A DNA stretch of 64,000 nucleotides. Source: a bacterium OL-1. Lineage in GTDB: Bacteria > Actinomycetota > Coriobacteriia > Coriobacteriales > Atopobiaceae. Location of the stretch: contig LM994626.1 of NCBI GenBank assembly GCA_000752675.2, positions 137,004 through 201,003 on the forward strand, in the 5' to 3' direction. The translations under genes were made by a program, and so were the position numbers. Of this stretch, positions 26,061 through 34,659 are shown piece after piece; the first letter of the stretch is position 1; each line of letters opens with the position of its first letter. The notes beneath the pieces are model-generated. The model had not been told where the DNA came from. It searched no databases and saw only the letters and a list, made by a program, of their open reading frames with translations.

Positions 26061-26858
26061 CTAGTCCAGCAACTGCTTGCTCTGGGTGTAGTTGAAGACG
26101 GGCCCATCCAGGCAAACGTACTTCTCGCCTATGCGGCAGTGACCGCACTTGCCCAAGCCACAGCACATCTTTCGCTCCTGGCTCACCCAGATGTTCTCCT
26201 CGGCAAGACCAAGCTCGAGAAGGCCCTTCACGGAGAAGCGCATCATGGGCGGCGGTCCCACCACAATGGCCTGCGCCGTGGAAGGATCGCGCAGCGGCAA
26301 GTCCGGAATGAACTTGGTCACCAGGCCAACGTTGCCCTGATATCCCTCGGGCGCGCCGTCCACGGTAAGGATGAGGTCGACGAGGTTTTCCCAGCGCGCA
26401 AGGTCGTCGCGGAAGAGCAGGTCGTTTGGGCTGCGGAAGCCCACGATCACGTGCTTGTCCTGCGGCGTGGAGCTTGCGGCCAGCGCCTCTACCACGCCTC
26501 GCACCGGGCTCACGCCCGTGCCGCCGGCCACCACGACGCACTCGCCGTCCACGTAGCGCTCCACCTCGAAGCCGTTGCCGTAGGGGCCGCGCAGGAGAAG
26601 CGACTGGCCCTCGTAGGCCTCGAACACCTCGTTGGTCACCACGCCCACGCGGCGGATGGTAAGGTCGACCGACTCGCCAGGCACGATGCCGCTTACGCTG
26701 ATGGGGGCCTCGCCGTATTTGGGGACGGAGACCTCGAAGAACTGGCCGGGGCGAACCTCTCCGCCAAAGGCCATGCGGAAGGTGTACTCCTTCTTGGTGT
26801 GCTTGATGACCTTGAGCACCTTGGAGGAGAAGGGAATGTACGGGTTGTTACTAGGCAT
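26061..26858 (-). CDS. asrB: Anaerobic sulfite reductase subunit B (FAD/NAD-binding)
   Basis: 265 residues from the ATG at 26858, overlapping the asrA stop by 8 nt. A ferredoxin-reductase-like fold: FAD-binding barrel with the flavin segment near LLRGPYGNGF, the NAD(P)-binding stretch VVVAGGTGVSPVRG, and a C-terminal iron-sulfur motif CCGLGKCGHC with a further Cys (YVCLDGP) as in dihydroorotate-dehydrogenase electron-transfer subunits. It passes electrons from NADH through AsrA to AsrC. Confidence 0.94.
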   Translation of the reverse strand: MPSNNPYIPFSSKVLKVIKHTKKEYTFRMAFGGEVRPGQFFEVSVPKYGEAPISVSGIVPGESVDLTIRRVGVVTNEVFEAYEGQSLLLRGPYGNGFEVERYVDGECVVVAGGTGVSPVRGVVEALAASSTPQDKHVIVGFRSPNDLLFRDDLARWENLVDLILTVDGAPEGYQGNVGLVTKFIPDLPLRDPSTAQAIVVGPPPMMRFSVKGLLELGLAEENIWVSQERKMCCGLGKCGHCRIGEKYVCLDGPVFNYTQSKQLLD

Positions 26859-27927
26859 CACGGGCCACGCTCCCCTCATGCTGGGCGTCCCACTCGTCGA
26901 CTGCATCAGAGAGCTTGTTGACACACGCGGCGAAGCTGATGTACTCGGGACAGACGTCGTCGCAACGGCCGCATCCCACGCACATGTCGTAGCCAAAGCG
27001 CTGGCGGAAGTCATACACCTTGTGAAGCACCTTGAAGCGCATGCGCTCGCCGCGCTGCTTGCGGTAGCTCGCGCCGCCGGCCACCGTGGAGTAGCCGTCG
27101 ATCATGCAGCTGGCCTGCACGCGGCGCCTCTCGCCCACCCGGCCGTTCTCGGTGTAGGCAACGTCCTGCATGGTGAAGCAGGTGCAGGTGGGGCACACAA
27201 GCGTGCAGCGGCCACAGCCAATGCAGCGGTGGTTGTACTCGTCCCACACGGGGCTGGTGCGAAGCTCGAGCGGAACCGTCTTGGGGACGCACACGTGTAC
27301 TTCGTTCTGGGTGACGAGCGCGGGCACCACGTCGCGGCTGGCCGTAGCGTAGCGCTCGAAGAGCGGAAGGAGGGACTCGTTAGCAACGGCGCACGCATAG
27401 CCCTCGCCCGAGCGCTCGAGCGAGAACTCCCAGTTGTCCGGTGCAACGTTTGACCCCATGTCCACGCAGAAGCAGTGCTCGAAGGTCTGGGGGCAGCCGA
27501 GAAGCACAAAGTGCACGCGGTCGCGGATGCGCTTATAGAAGCTGTCCTCGGGGCCGTTGTGCAGGTACATGGCGTCGAGGCGCTTGACGCCATGCAGGTC
27601 GCAGGCACGCATGAGCACAAGGACGTCGCGCGCGTCCCCCTCGCGGGCGGGGTCGCCGGCAGCGCCGATGCCCCCTGCCTCGCACACCTGGTCCTCGGTG
27701 TAGTAGAAGAGCGTCTGCGAGAGCGGCGTGAGCAGCTCCTTGAAGGAGTAGTCGCTCTTGGCGTCAAGCTCGATCTGCGACGCGTTGTCCACAAAGTCGT
27801 AGATCACCTGGTCCACGTCGGTGAAGCGGCCAGCGCCCACCTTGCGGACCGGCGCAAAGACGAGGTAGTCGCGGGCAAGCTCGCGAACCAGCCCGTCAAG
27901 CCCCTCCCCGTCAAGCACGTATCCCAT
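26851..27927 (-). CDS. asrA: Anaerobic sulfite reductase subunit A (4Fe-4S electron carrier)
   Basis: 358 residues from the ATG at 27927, with GGGGAGA ahead. Two 4Fe-4S motifs occur in the C-terminal half (CIGCGRCTLVCPTC and CVGCGRCDDVCP), separated by about 75 residues, as in AsrA. Earlier cysteines (RACDLHG, LLGCP, HCFCVDMG) belong to the family N-terminal domain. First gene of asrABC; it begins 59 bp downstream of the ABC ATPase gene on the same strand, so read-through from that operon is possible. Confidence 0.93.
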   Translation of the reverse strand: MGYVLDGEGLDGLVRELARDYLVFAPVRKVGAGRFTDVDQVIYDFVDNASQIELDAKSDYSFKELLTPLSQTLFYYTEDQVCEAGGIGAAGDPAREGDARDVLVLMRACDLHGVKRLDAMYLHNGPEDSFYKRIRDRVHFVLLGCPQTFEHCFCVDMGSNVAPDNWEFSLERSGEGYACAVANESLLPLFERYATASRDVVPALVTQNEVHVCVPKTVPLELRTSPVWDEYNHRCIGCGRCTLVCPTCTCFTMQDVAYTENGRVGERRRVQASCMIDGYSTVAGGASYRKQRGERMRFKVLHKVYDFRQRFGYDMCVGCGRCDDVCPEYISFAACVNKLSDAVDEWDAQHEGSVARDA

Positions 27928-27985
27928 GGTCTCCCCTCTCTTCCGCGCCCGAGGGCGCATATCCTTTCTTGTCTCGCGCGCAGGT

Positions 27986-28747
27986 TCACGCGCGTGTGAG
28001 CGCATATCGCCACAGGAGTTTGGGGTCGTCCTGCTCGGCCACGCCAACCCCAAGCGCCGGGGCCACCGCCCCGCTTGCCGCCACGACGTCTGGCGGGCCC
28101 TGGGCAGCCACCCGGCCGTCCGCCATGAGGCAGACATTGTCGGCAGACGAGAAGGCCGACTCCACGTCATGCGTAGCAACAACCACCGCAAGTCCCTCTC
28201 CCGCAAGTCCGCGCAGCAGGCCTGCGAGCTCCCAGCGCCTGTGGGCGTCCAGGTGCGCCGACGGCTCGTCGAGAAGGAGCGTGCCCGCATCTTGGGCAAC
28301 AACCATGGCCAGGTAGGCGCGCTGAAGCTCACCGCCAGAGATGTCTGCGAGGCGTCGGTCGCGAAGACCCCACACGCCCGTGAGCTCCATGGCCTGGCGC
28401 ACCAGGCGGCGATCCCTCTCGCCTAAGGTCCTCACGACGCCAAGCGTGGCAAAGCGCCCGTGGCAGGCAAGGGTGTAGACGTCCATCTGCGGGCACCCCA
28501 GCTCCTGCGGCAGGTAGGCCAGGTGCCGGGCGCGCTCCCTGTGGCCAAGGCTTCCGAGCTCCGCACCGTCCAGAAGGATGCCCCCGCCATGCGGGAGCAC
28601 GCCCGCAAGGCAGCGAAGGAGCGTGGACTTGCCGCAGCCATTCTTTCCCACCAGGGCGCTCACCTGGCCGTCATTGAGCTCGAGCGAGTCCACGGCCAGA
28701 GAAAAGCCGCCGTCGCGCACAAACGATAGCCCCTTCACACCAATCAC
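27986..28747 (-). CDS. ABC transporter ATP-binding protein, iron-siderophore/heme/cobalamin (FecE) type
   Basis: 253 residues from a GTG at 28747 that overlaps the permease stop as GTGA. Walker A VGKNGCGKST (residues about 33-42), Q-loop YLPQEL, signature ISGGELQRAY, Walker B LLLDEPSAHLD and switch H in ATHD are all intact. It is the ATPase of a FecCD-type metal-chelate importer. The ATPase is complete, but its permease is split by an insertion sequence and its binding protein carries an amber codon, so it is probably without function here. Confidence 0.9.
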   Translation of the reverse strand: MIGVKGLSFVRDGGFSLAVDSLELNDGQVSALVGKNGCGKSTLLRCLAGVLPHGGGILLDGAELGSLGHRERARHLAYLPQELGCPQMDVYTLACHGRFATLGVVRTLGERDRRLVRQAMELTGVWGLRDRRLADISGGELQRAYLAMVVAQDAGTLLLDEPSAHLDAHRRWELAGLLRGLAGEGLAVVVATHDVESAFSSADNVCLMADGRVAAQGPPDVVAASGAVAPALGVGVAEQDDPKLLWRYALTRA

Positions 28748-29439
28748 GCGGCCTCACCCCCACGGCCCGCCGCCACGGAGTGCGAGCCGTGCTTGCGCCC
28801 GCGCCGTGCCAGGAGCGCCATGAAGAACGGCGCGCCGAGAAGCGCAAGAACCAGGCCAACCGGCAGCTCGTAGGGAAACGCAATGGTCCGCGCCACGAGG
28901 TCGCACGCAACCAAGAGCGCAGCTCCCCACAGGGCGCAGAGAGCGAGCCCCTGACGAGTTGTGGGGCGCGCCCACATGCGCACCAGGTTGGGGACGATGA
29001 GGCCCACAAAGCTGAGAAGGCCGCAGATCGAGACGGCCGAGGCGGCCAGAAGCGCCGCGCAAGCGATGGTGCCAAGTCTGCAGGCGCGTACGTCGAGGCC
29101 AAGGCCGTGCGCGGCCTCGTCCCCCAGCGCCAGGAGGTCTATGCCGCGACCGAGGTAGGCCCCCGCAACAAGCGCCACCAAGAGGGCGGGCACGCAGAGC
29201 GCCAGGCTCTGGTAGGTAACGCCCGAGAGGCCGCCCAGCGTAAAGGACACGCGGTCCGTAACCGACTCGGGCCACACGACCACAATGGCGTCGATGGCAG
29301 CGCTCATGAGGCTCGAGACAGCGACGCCCGCAAGGACCACGGTCCCGCGACTGGTACCAGCACGGCGCGATACCAGGTAGACCAAAAGCGTGGCGAGAAG
29401 CGCGCCGACAAAGGCCATGGCTTGCCGGAGCACCGGATG
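28744..29439 (-). pseudogene. FecCD-family permease, C-terminal part cut by IS21 element
   Basis: 231 codons survive from His (29439) onward. The FecCD family segments are clear: LVSRRAGTSRGTVVLAGVA, ALGDEAAHGLGLDV, LSFVGLIVPNLVRM and the final ELPVGLVLALLGAPFF. Removing the IS and one target copy (GATGT) joins it in frame to the N-terminal part at 31956-32324, reading ...LWMPG|HPVLRQ..., a protein of about 353 residues, the normal length for the family. Confidence 0.92.
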
Positions 29440-29604
29440 TTGTGTTTGATAGCCTCCTAATTGCACAAAAGAGCAGAGCGGCTTTTCACTCGTGAGCATG
29501 AAATAGTTTCACAGATAAGCAAGAGGGACACGTCCTGGCACCGCAAACATTGCCATGCTCGATTCGCAGGGCCCAACCCACGGATCGAGAGGCAGGAAAG
29601 GAAG

Positions 29605-31104
29605 ATGCTGGACATGTCCCAGATAGAGAGGATACGCGACATGCTCGCGGATGGCTATACGCCGACGGAGGTGAAGGAGACCCTCGGCGTGTCGTACCCA
29701 ACGATCAGGAAGTATGCTCAGGAAGACGACTTCTCGCCCCAAAGGCCCAAGGCCTCGGAGCGCCCGAGCAAGCTCGATCCCTACAAGGCCCTCATCGGCG
29801 AGATGCTCGAGGAGGACCGCCACTGCTACCACAAGCAGCGCCACACGGCCAAGCGCGTCTTCGAGAGGCTGCGCGCAGAGCATGGCTTTAGCGGCAGCTA
29901 CTCCACGGTGCAGCGCTACATGAAGGAGATTCGCTCTAAGGGGCCGAGGGACGAGTCGGTGAGGCTCGGATGGGACCCGGGCACCATGCAGGTCGACTTC
30001 GGGCAGGCCGACTTCGATTATGCCTTCGGCGGCGGCAGGGCAAGGATGCACTACCTGCCGATGTCCTTCCCGTACTCCAACCACGAGGTGTGCGAGGTCT
30101 TCGCGGACGAGAAGGACGTCTGCGTCTGCCAGGGGCTCAAGGACTGCTTCGAGCACATCGGGGGCGTTCCCCCCGTCATCGTGCTCGACAACGCCACCGA
30201 GGCCGGGAGGAGGTGGCGCGACGTGATCGTGGAGTCCGACCTCTTCCGCCGGCTCAGGCTGCACTACGGCTTCACGGCACGCTTCTGCAACCCGAACGCC
30301 GGCAAGGAGAAGGGAAACGTCGAGGGCAAGGTCGGCTACACCAGGAGGAACTTCTTCGTGCCCGTGCCCGAGGTGGACGACCTTCAGGACTACAACCGAG
30401 GGCTTGCCGAGACGCTTGATGCCCACTCCGAAAAGCGGCTCCACTACGAGAAGGGACTCAGCTGGGCCGACCTCTTCCAGGCTGACAAGGCGCATCTTCT
30501 GCCTCTTCCAAAAAAGCCCTTCGACGTCGTCAAGTGGGCGTCGTGCACGACCGACGGCTACGGAAGGATCACCTTGGACGGCTGCCATCGCTACCTGGCG
30601 TCACCCTCACTCGCATGTGTTTCGCTCACGGTGGGCGTGCGCGCCTTCACGGTGGAGATAGACGCCCCTGACGGGACGCCGCTAAGGACCTACCGCAGGC
30701 GCTCCGGCAAGCTCTTCACCTCCGACGAGGACCCGCTGGCACTGCTCGAACCGCTTTCGATGAAGACACGCGCCTTCACGCAGTCCAGCGTGTGCGCGCT
30801 GTTCGACGAGGATGTGAGGGACGCCTTCGGCTCCATGGCGACCGACGAGCTGAAAGGCCAGGTCAAGGTGATCTCGAGGCTCGCACAAGCCTATGGCATG
30901 GGGATCACCGCCCAGGCGTTCTCCGAGGCGCTGCGGGCCACCCGCAAGATGCGCCCCGCTGATGTCGAGATGTGCTGCGCCAGGATCCGCGCGCAAGGCA
31001 CCGGAACCAAGGCAGCGCGTGAGCTGGGCACCAGGCTCGCCGACTACGACGTCTTCATGCTCAGGGGAGGCGATCGGGATGGCCAGGCTGCCGCAGAAGG
31101 TTGA
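29605..31104 (+). CDS. istA: IS21-family transposase IstA
   Basis: 499 residues from the ATG at 29605 (AGGAAAGGAAG ahead). An N-terminal HTH (MLADGYTPTEVKETLGVS, then PTIRKYA) is followed by the DDE integrase core: first Asp in MQVDFGQADF, second in VIVLDNATEAG, and the Glu in GKEKGNVEGKVGYTRRNF. The C-terminal part contains the RLAQAYG and QGTGTKAARE segments. Together with IstB it catalyses cut-and-paste or replicative transposition of the element. Confidence 0.93.
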   Translation: MLDMSQIERIRDMLADGYTPTEVKETLGVSYPTIRKYAQEDDFSPQRPKASERPSKLDPYKALIGEMLEEDRHCYHKQRHTAKRVFERLRAEHGFSGSYSTVQRYMKEIRSKGPRDESVRLGWDPGTMQVDFGQADFDYAFGGGRARMHYLPMSFPYSNHEVCEVFADEKDVCVCQGLKDCFEHIGGVPPVIVLDNATEAGRRWRDVIVESDLFRRLRLHYGFTARFCNPNAGKEKGNVEGKVGYTRRNFFVPVPEVDDLQDYNRGLAETLDAHSEKRLHYEKGLSWADLFQADKAHLLPLPKKPFDVVKWASCTTDGYGRITLDGCHRYLASPSLACVSLTVGVRAFTVEIDAPDGTPLRTYRRRSGKLFTSDEDPLALLEPLSMKTRAFTQSSVCALFDEDVRDAFGSMATDELKGQVKVISRLAQAYGMGITAQAFSEALRATRKMRPADVEMCCARIRAQGTGTKAARELGTRLADYDVFMLRGGDRDGQAAAEG

Positions 31105-31846
31105 TGCTCGCTACGAGAGGCTGAAGCGCGCCGAGCGCGAGGGTGGCTCCATCCTGCTGTCGAAGGCGACGATGCGCCACGTGGCCGAGACGGCCACCGA
31201 TGGGCAGTTCGCGTTCTTCGAGGATGCGCTCGCAAGGGAGTACGCGCTCAGGCACCAAAGCCGGATAGCGCGCCTCAAGCGGCAGGCGAACTTTCCCTCG
31301 CAGAAGGGCTTCGATGGCTTCGAATGGTCGGGAATCGTGTTTCCCCGCGGCTTCACGAGGGACGACATGCTCTCGCTTGCCTTCATCGACGCCCACGAGG
31401 ACCTGGTGCTCTTCGGAGGATCAGGCAATGGAAAGACCCATACCGCGATAGCGTTGGGGCTGCTCGCCTGCGGTGAGGGCAGAAAAGTCGCGTTCTGGTC
31501 GACGGCGGAGCTGGTAAGCGAGCTGAGGCGTGCGAATAAGGAGGGGACGACACAGGACGCGCTCAGGAGGCTCGACAGGTGCGACCTCATCATCCTGGAC
31601 GAGTGGGGGTACCTTCCCACCGATCCCGACGGGGCAAGGCTCCTGTTCCGGGTGGTGTCGATGTGCTACGAGCGGATCGCGCTCATTCTCACCACCAACA
31701 TCGAATTCTCCAGATGGGGTGAGATCTTTGCCGACGACGACATGGCCAAGGCGATGATGGACCGCATCGTCCACCACGGCAGGCTCATCACCTACGACAG
31801 GGAGTCGTACAGGGTCAAACACGCGCTCATGCGCGGGGAGTTGTAG
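31079..31846 (+). CDS. istB: IS21-family helper ATPase IstB
   Basis: 255 residues from the ATG at 31079, overlapping istA by 26 nt, with AGGGGAGG ahead. AAA+ type ATPase of the IstB/DnaC family: Walker A FGGSGNGKTH, Walker B LIILDEWGYLP, and sensor region ALILTTNIEFSRW. It acts in target selection and transposition together with IstA. Confidence 0.93.
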   Translation: MARLPQKVDARYERLKRAEREGGSILLSKATMRHVAETATDGQFAFFEDALAREYALRHQSRIARLKRQANFPSQKGFDGFEWSGIVFPRGFTRDDMLSLAFIDAHEDLVLFGGSGNGKTHTAIALGLLACGEGRKVAFWSTAELVSELRRANKEGTTQDALRRLDRCDLIILDEWGYLPTDPDGARLLFRVVSMCYERIALILTTNIEFSRWGEIFADDDMAKAMMDRIVHHGRLITYDRESYRVKHALMRGEL

Positions 31847-31955
31847 GAGAAGAAAGGATTGGTGCCAGGGCGACGCTCGTGCGTGAAGAATCTTCACGCT
31901 GACGTGTGAAACGAACGGATGCTGTTTTGTGAAACGAGAGGTTGACGAAACACAG

Positions 31956-32324
31956 ATGTCCTGGCATCCAGAGTGCCACCACGAGCCAGAGCAGGCCCGC
32001 CCCGGAGTTGACGCCCATCACGCCCGGCGACGCAAGGTCGTTGTCGAGCGAGGCCTGCAGGAGCAGACCGGAGCAGGCAAGCGCTGCACCGCAGCACACG
32101 CCCGCTAACACACGGGGAAGGCGCACGCTCAGGAGGACGAGTGTGGCAGTGGCGTCCGCGGTGCCGCCGGAGGCAAGGGTCGCGAGCGCCTGGAGCGCCT
32201 CGCGCGTGCCCAAGGCTGCGGTGCCGGCGAGAAGCGAGGCCAACGCGACCAGTACGAGCGCAACGGCGCCCAGAACGCACACCCAGCGGCTCCTCTCGCT
32301 TGTCCCCTCTCGCCCATGGGCCAT
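31956..32324 (-). pseudogene. FecCD-family permease, N-terminal part cut by IS21 element
   Basis: The first 123 codons are present from the ATG at 32324. The first membrane helix (VCVLGAVALVLVALASLLAG) and the family motif VRLPRVLAGVCCGAALACSGLLLQ are visible, followed by ASPGVMGVNSGAGL. The IS target sequence interrupts after LWMPGH. It is 4 bp downstream of the binding-protein gene. See 28744-29439 for the other half. Confidence 0.92.
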
Positions 32325-32328
32325 GTGG

Positions 32329-33252
32329 CTACCCCTCTTGCTCTCGGAGGTTGAGGATGTAGGAGTACGCCTCTGCCCAGCGCTCGTTGGGCTTGTACTC
32401 AAAGAGGTCCTTGGGCAGGACATTGATCCTGCCGGCCTGCACCGCCGAGAGCGACGCCCACGCAGGCTGCGCCTGGAAGTCCTGCTCGAAGACCTCCTTG
32501 GCCTTGTCCTCGTCGCCACGGGGGATGACAAAGACATAGGTGGGATCAGCGGCCACAATGGCCTCGACCGAGAGGTCGTCAAGCGAACTGTCGTCTTCGG
32601 CAACGTTTGCCATCTGCAGGTTGTCGAAGATCTCACAGGCAAAGTAGTCGCTCTTCGCGACCTTCGCCTTGGTGGACGAGACGAGAAGTGCCAGGTAGCT
32701 TACCTGCGGAAGGTCGGCGGCGCTCTCCTCGACTTTTGCTATAGCGTCAGAGACGTCTGTGACGTTTGCCTGGTAGAGGTCGTCTCGGCCGCTCATCTCG
32801 GTGAGTGCGGCCATGTGGGTTGCGTAGTCGTCGAAGTTGTTCACGTCAACGTCGCGCCACGCGATGCCGGCGCTGTCCAGGCTGGACTCAAGCTCCTTCT
32901 GCGTGGGGACCTCGGCGGTGATAAGCACCAGCGTGGGCTCAAGCGCGACGATCTTCTCCAGGCTGGGCTTGGCGGGGGTGCCCACGGTCTCCACGTCTGC
33001 AGGCAGGCCGTCGAGGTCTGTGGCGTCCTCGGTCACACCCACGGGCGGCATGCCAGCAAGAATTGCCATCTGAGCAAGCGAGCGGGACGCAGCGACAACG
33101 CGGGCGCTTGTGGCATCGTTCGAGGTGGATGCGTCCGACGCGCCTTCCGACTGCGTCGAGGAGGCACTCGCATCTGGCTGCGCAGCGCACCCGGCAAGGA
33201 TGCCAGCACCAAGGAGCACCGAGAGGCGCAGGAATTCTCTTCTCTAGAGCAT
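32329..33252 (-). pseudogene. Iron/heme ABC transporter substrate-binding lipoprotein with amber at codon 3
   Basis: GGAGGG precedes ATG-CTC-TAG; the frame then continues RREFLRLSVLLGAGILAGC, so ATG at 33252 and TAG at 33246-33244 lie in the same frame. Restoring the stop to Ser (TCG, one base) would give SRREFL, a twin-arginine export motif, then a lipobox LAGC. The mature part (about 290 residues) shows the FecB/BtuF features: AGMPPVGVTEDATD, VGTPAKPSLEKIVALEPTLVL. Start from an internal GTG at 33219 would lose the charged signal-peptide region, so the gene is probably dead unless the amber is read. Confidence 0.8.
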
Positions 33253-33369
33253 GGTCCCTCCCGCACAGACTGGTGGCGCTGGAATCTTCTCGTCCATCAT
33301 ATCCCTAGCTCCATAATGGCAGAACGATATCAAGACCTGCATCGCTATTCTGTTGGCTTCACAACAGAA

Positions 33370-33400
33370 ATGAGACAAGGGGACAGTCCCTTCGTCTCAT
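33370..33400. repeat. GAGACAAGGG-family palindrome
   Basis: Arms ATGAGACAAGGGGAC and GTCCCTTCGTCTCAT around one A; 13 of 15 positions pair. A decayed relative follows at 33442-33466 (GAGACAGAGGG-AAA-CCCTTGTC). It is in the 236-bp gap between the divergent binding-protein and aldo/keto reductase genes. Confidence 0.7.
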
Positions 33401-33488
33401 CGCGACGGCGGCTTGGCTTGCGTCATACTGAATGACAGCAACATGAGACAGAGGGAAACCCTTGTCTTCCGCGGGGAGAGGAGCGGCC

Positions 33489-34613
33489 GTGAACGAGTTC
33501 TTTGGAACCACCATGCCTAAACTGGGGTTTGGCCTCATGCGTCTGCCGCGCCTGGCAGATGGCAAGACCATCGACATCGAGCAGTGCGAGGCCATGACCG
33601 ATGCCTTTCTCAACGCGGGCATGCGCTACTTTGACACCGCCTACGTCTACGAGGGAAGCGAGGAGGCAACGCGACGCTTTCTTGTTGGGCGACACCCTCG
33701 CGAGAGCTTCTACCTAGCCGACAAGGTCAACGCCAGCCCGTGGGCGGCAAAGTCCGCCGACGAGGCGAAGCGCGAGCTTGCGGTGTCGCTCGAGCGCACC
33801 GGCGCCGGCTATTTTGACTTCTACCTGCTGCATGCTCTGGGATCGAGAAACATTGGCTACTATGAGGACTACGGCATCTGGGAGCTTGCGGCTAAGGCCA
33901 AGGAGCAGGGGCTTGTGCGGCACGTGGGTTTCTCGTTCCACGACCGTCCGGATGTCCTTGATCAGATCCTGACGCGCCACCCCGAGGCTGAGTTCGTGCA
34001 GCTGCAGCTCAACTATGGCGACTGGGAGAGCCCTAGCGTCTGCTCGCGCGAGAACTACGAGGTAGCTTGCGCCCACGGCAAGCCCGTTGTGGTGATGGAG
34101 CCCGTCAAGGGCGGGCTTCTCGCCAACCCACCGCAGCAGGTGCAGGACATCCTGCGCGCGGCCAACCCGAACGCTTCGATTGCAAGCTGGGCGGTACGCT
34201 TTGTGGCAAGCCTGGAGAACGTGATGGTTGTACTCTCGGGGATGTCGAACGTGGCACAGATGGCGGACAACCTCTCCTACATGCGCGAGTTCAAGCCACT
34301 GGGCGTCGCCGAGCAGGACGCGGTAAAGCGCGCGAGCAAGGTACTTTCCGCCATCGACCAGATTCCCTGCACCGGGTGCCACTACTGCACCGGCGGGTGC
34401 CCCCAGGAGATTGACATCCCCTCGGTCTTCTCGGCGTACAACCGCTACCTTGTGTATGGCGATCTTGCCGGCGCCAAACGCAACTATGAGTCAGCTGTGG
34501 ACAAGCGTGGCAAGGCCAGCGACTGCGTGCGGTGTCTCCAGTGCGAGGGCGCCTGCCCGCAGGGAATCCCAATCACCTCGTGGCTAGAAAAGGCTGCGGC
34601 GGTGCTGGAGTAG
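33489..34613 (+). CDS. Aldo/keto reductase with C-terminal ferredoxin domain
   Basis: 374 residues from a GTG at 33489 (GGGGAGAGGAG ahead; an upstream TTG frame extension is rejected). TIM-barrel aldo/keto reductase residues: Asp and Tyr in RYFDTAYVYEGSE, Lys in LADKVN, His in YLLHALG. The C-terminal 70 residues carry two 4Fe-4S-type clusters (CTGCHYCTGGCP and CVRCLQCEGACPQ). This oxidoreductase architecture is common in anaerobes. The substrate is unknown. Confidence 0.9.
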   Translation: MNEFFGTTMPKLGFGLMRLPRLADGKTIDIEQCEAMTDAFLNAGMRYFDTAYVYEGSEEATRRFLVGRHPRESFYLADKVNASPWAAKSADEAKRELAVSLERTGAGYFDFYLLHALGSRNIGYYEDYGIWELAAKAKEQGLVRHVGFSFHDRPDVLDQILTRHPEAEFVQLQLNYGDWESPSVCSRENYEVACAHGKPVVVMEPVKGGLLANPPQQVQDILRAANPNASIASWAVRFVASLENVMVVLSGMSNVAQMADNLSYMREFKPLGVAEQDAVKRASKVLSAIDQIPCTGCHYCTGGCPQEIDIPSVFSAYNRYLVYGDLAGAKRNYESAVDKRGKASDCVRCLQCEGACPQGIPITSWLEKAAAVLE

Positions 34614-34659
34614 CCCACAACTGAGTTGCATCTCAGTCACTGGAGGGGACTGATGGAGC

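Larger units (their letters stand above)
29441..31954 (+). mobile_element. IS21-family insertion sequence, complete
   Basis: 2514 bp with istA and istB. The ends are inverted repeats starting TGTGTTT, with further partial identity inward (TTGCACAAAAGAGC against TTTCACAAAACAGC). A 5-bp target duplication GATGT lies at 29436-29440 and 31955-31959. Extra GTTTCACA-type motifs near both ends (29503-29510, and twice at 31900-31940) resemble the multiple transposase-binding sites of IS21 elements. Both genes are open, so it may be active. Confidence 0.93.

Noticed and set aside
30404-30661. Extra plus-strand frames inside the IS21 element
   Set aside because: Out-of-frame shadows of istA.
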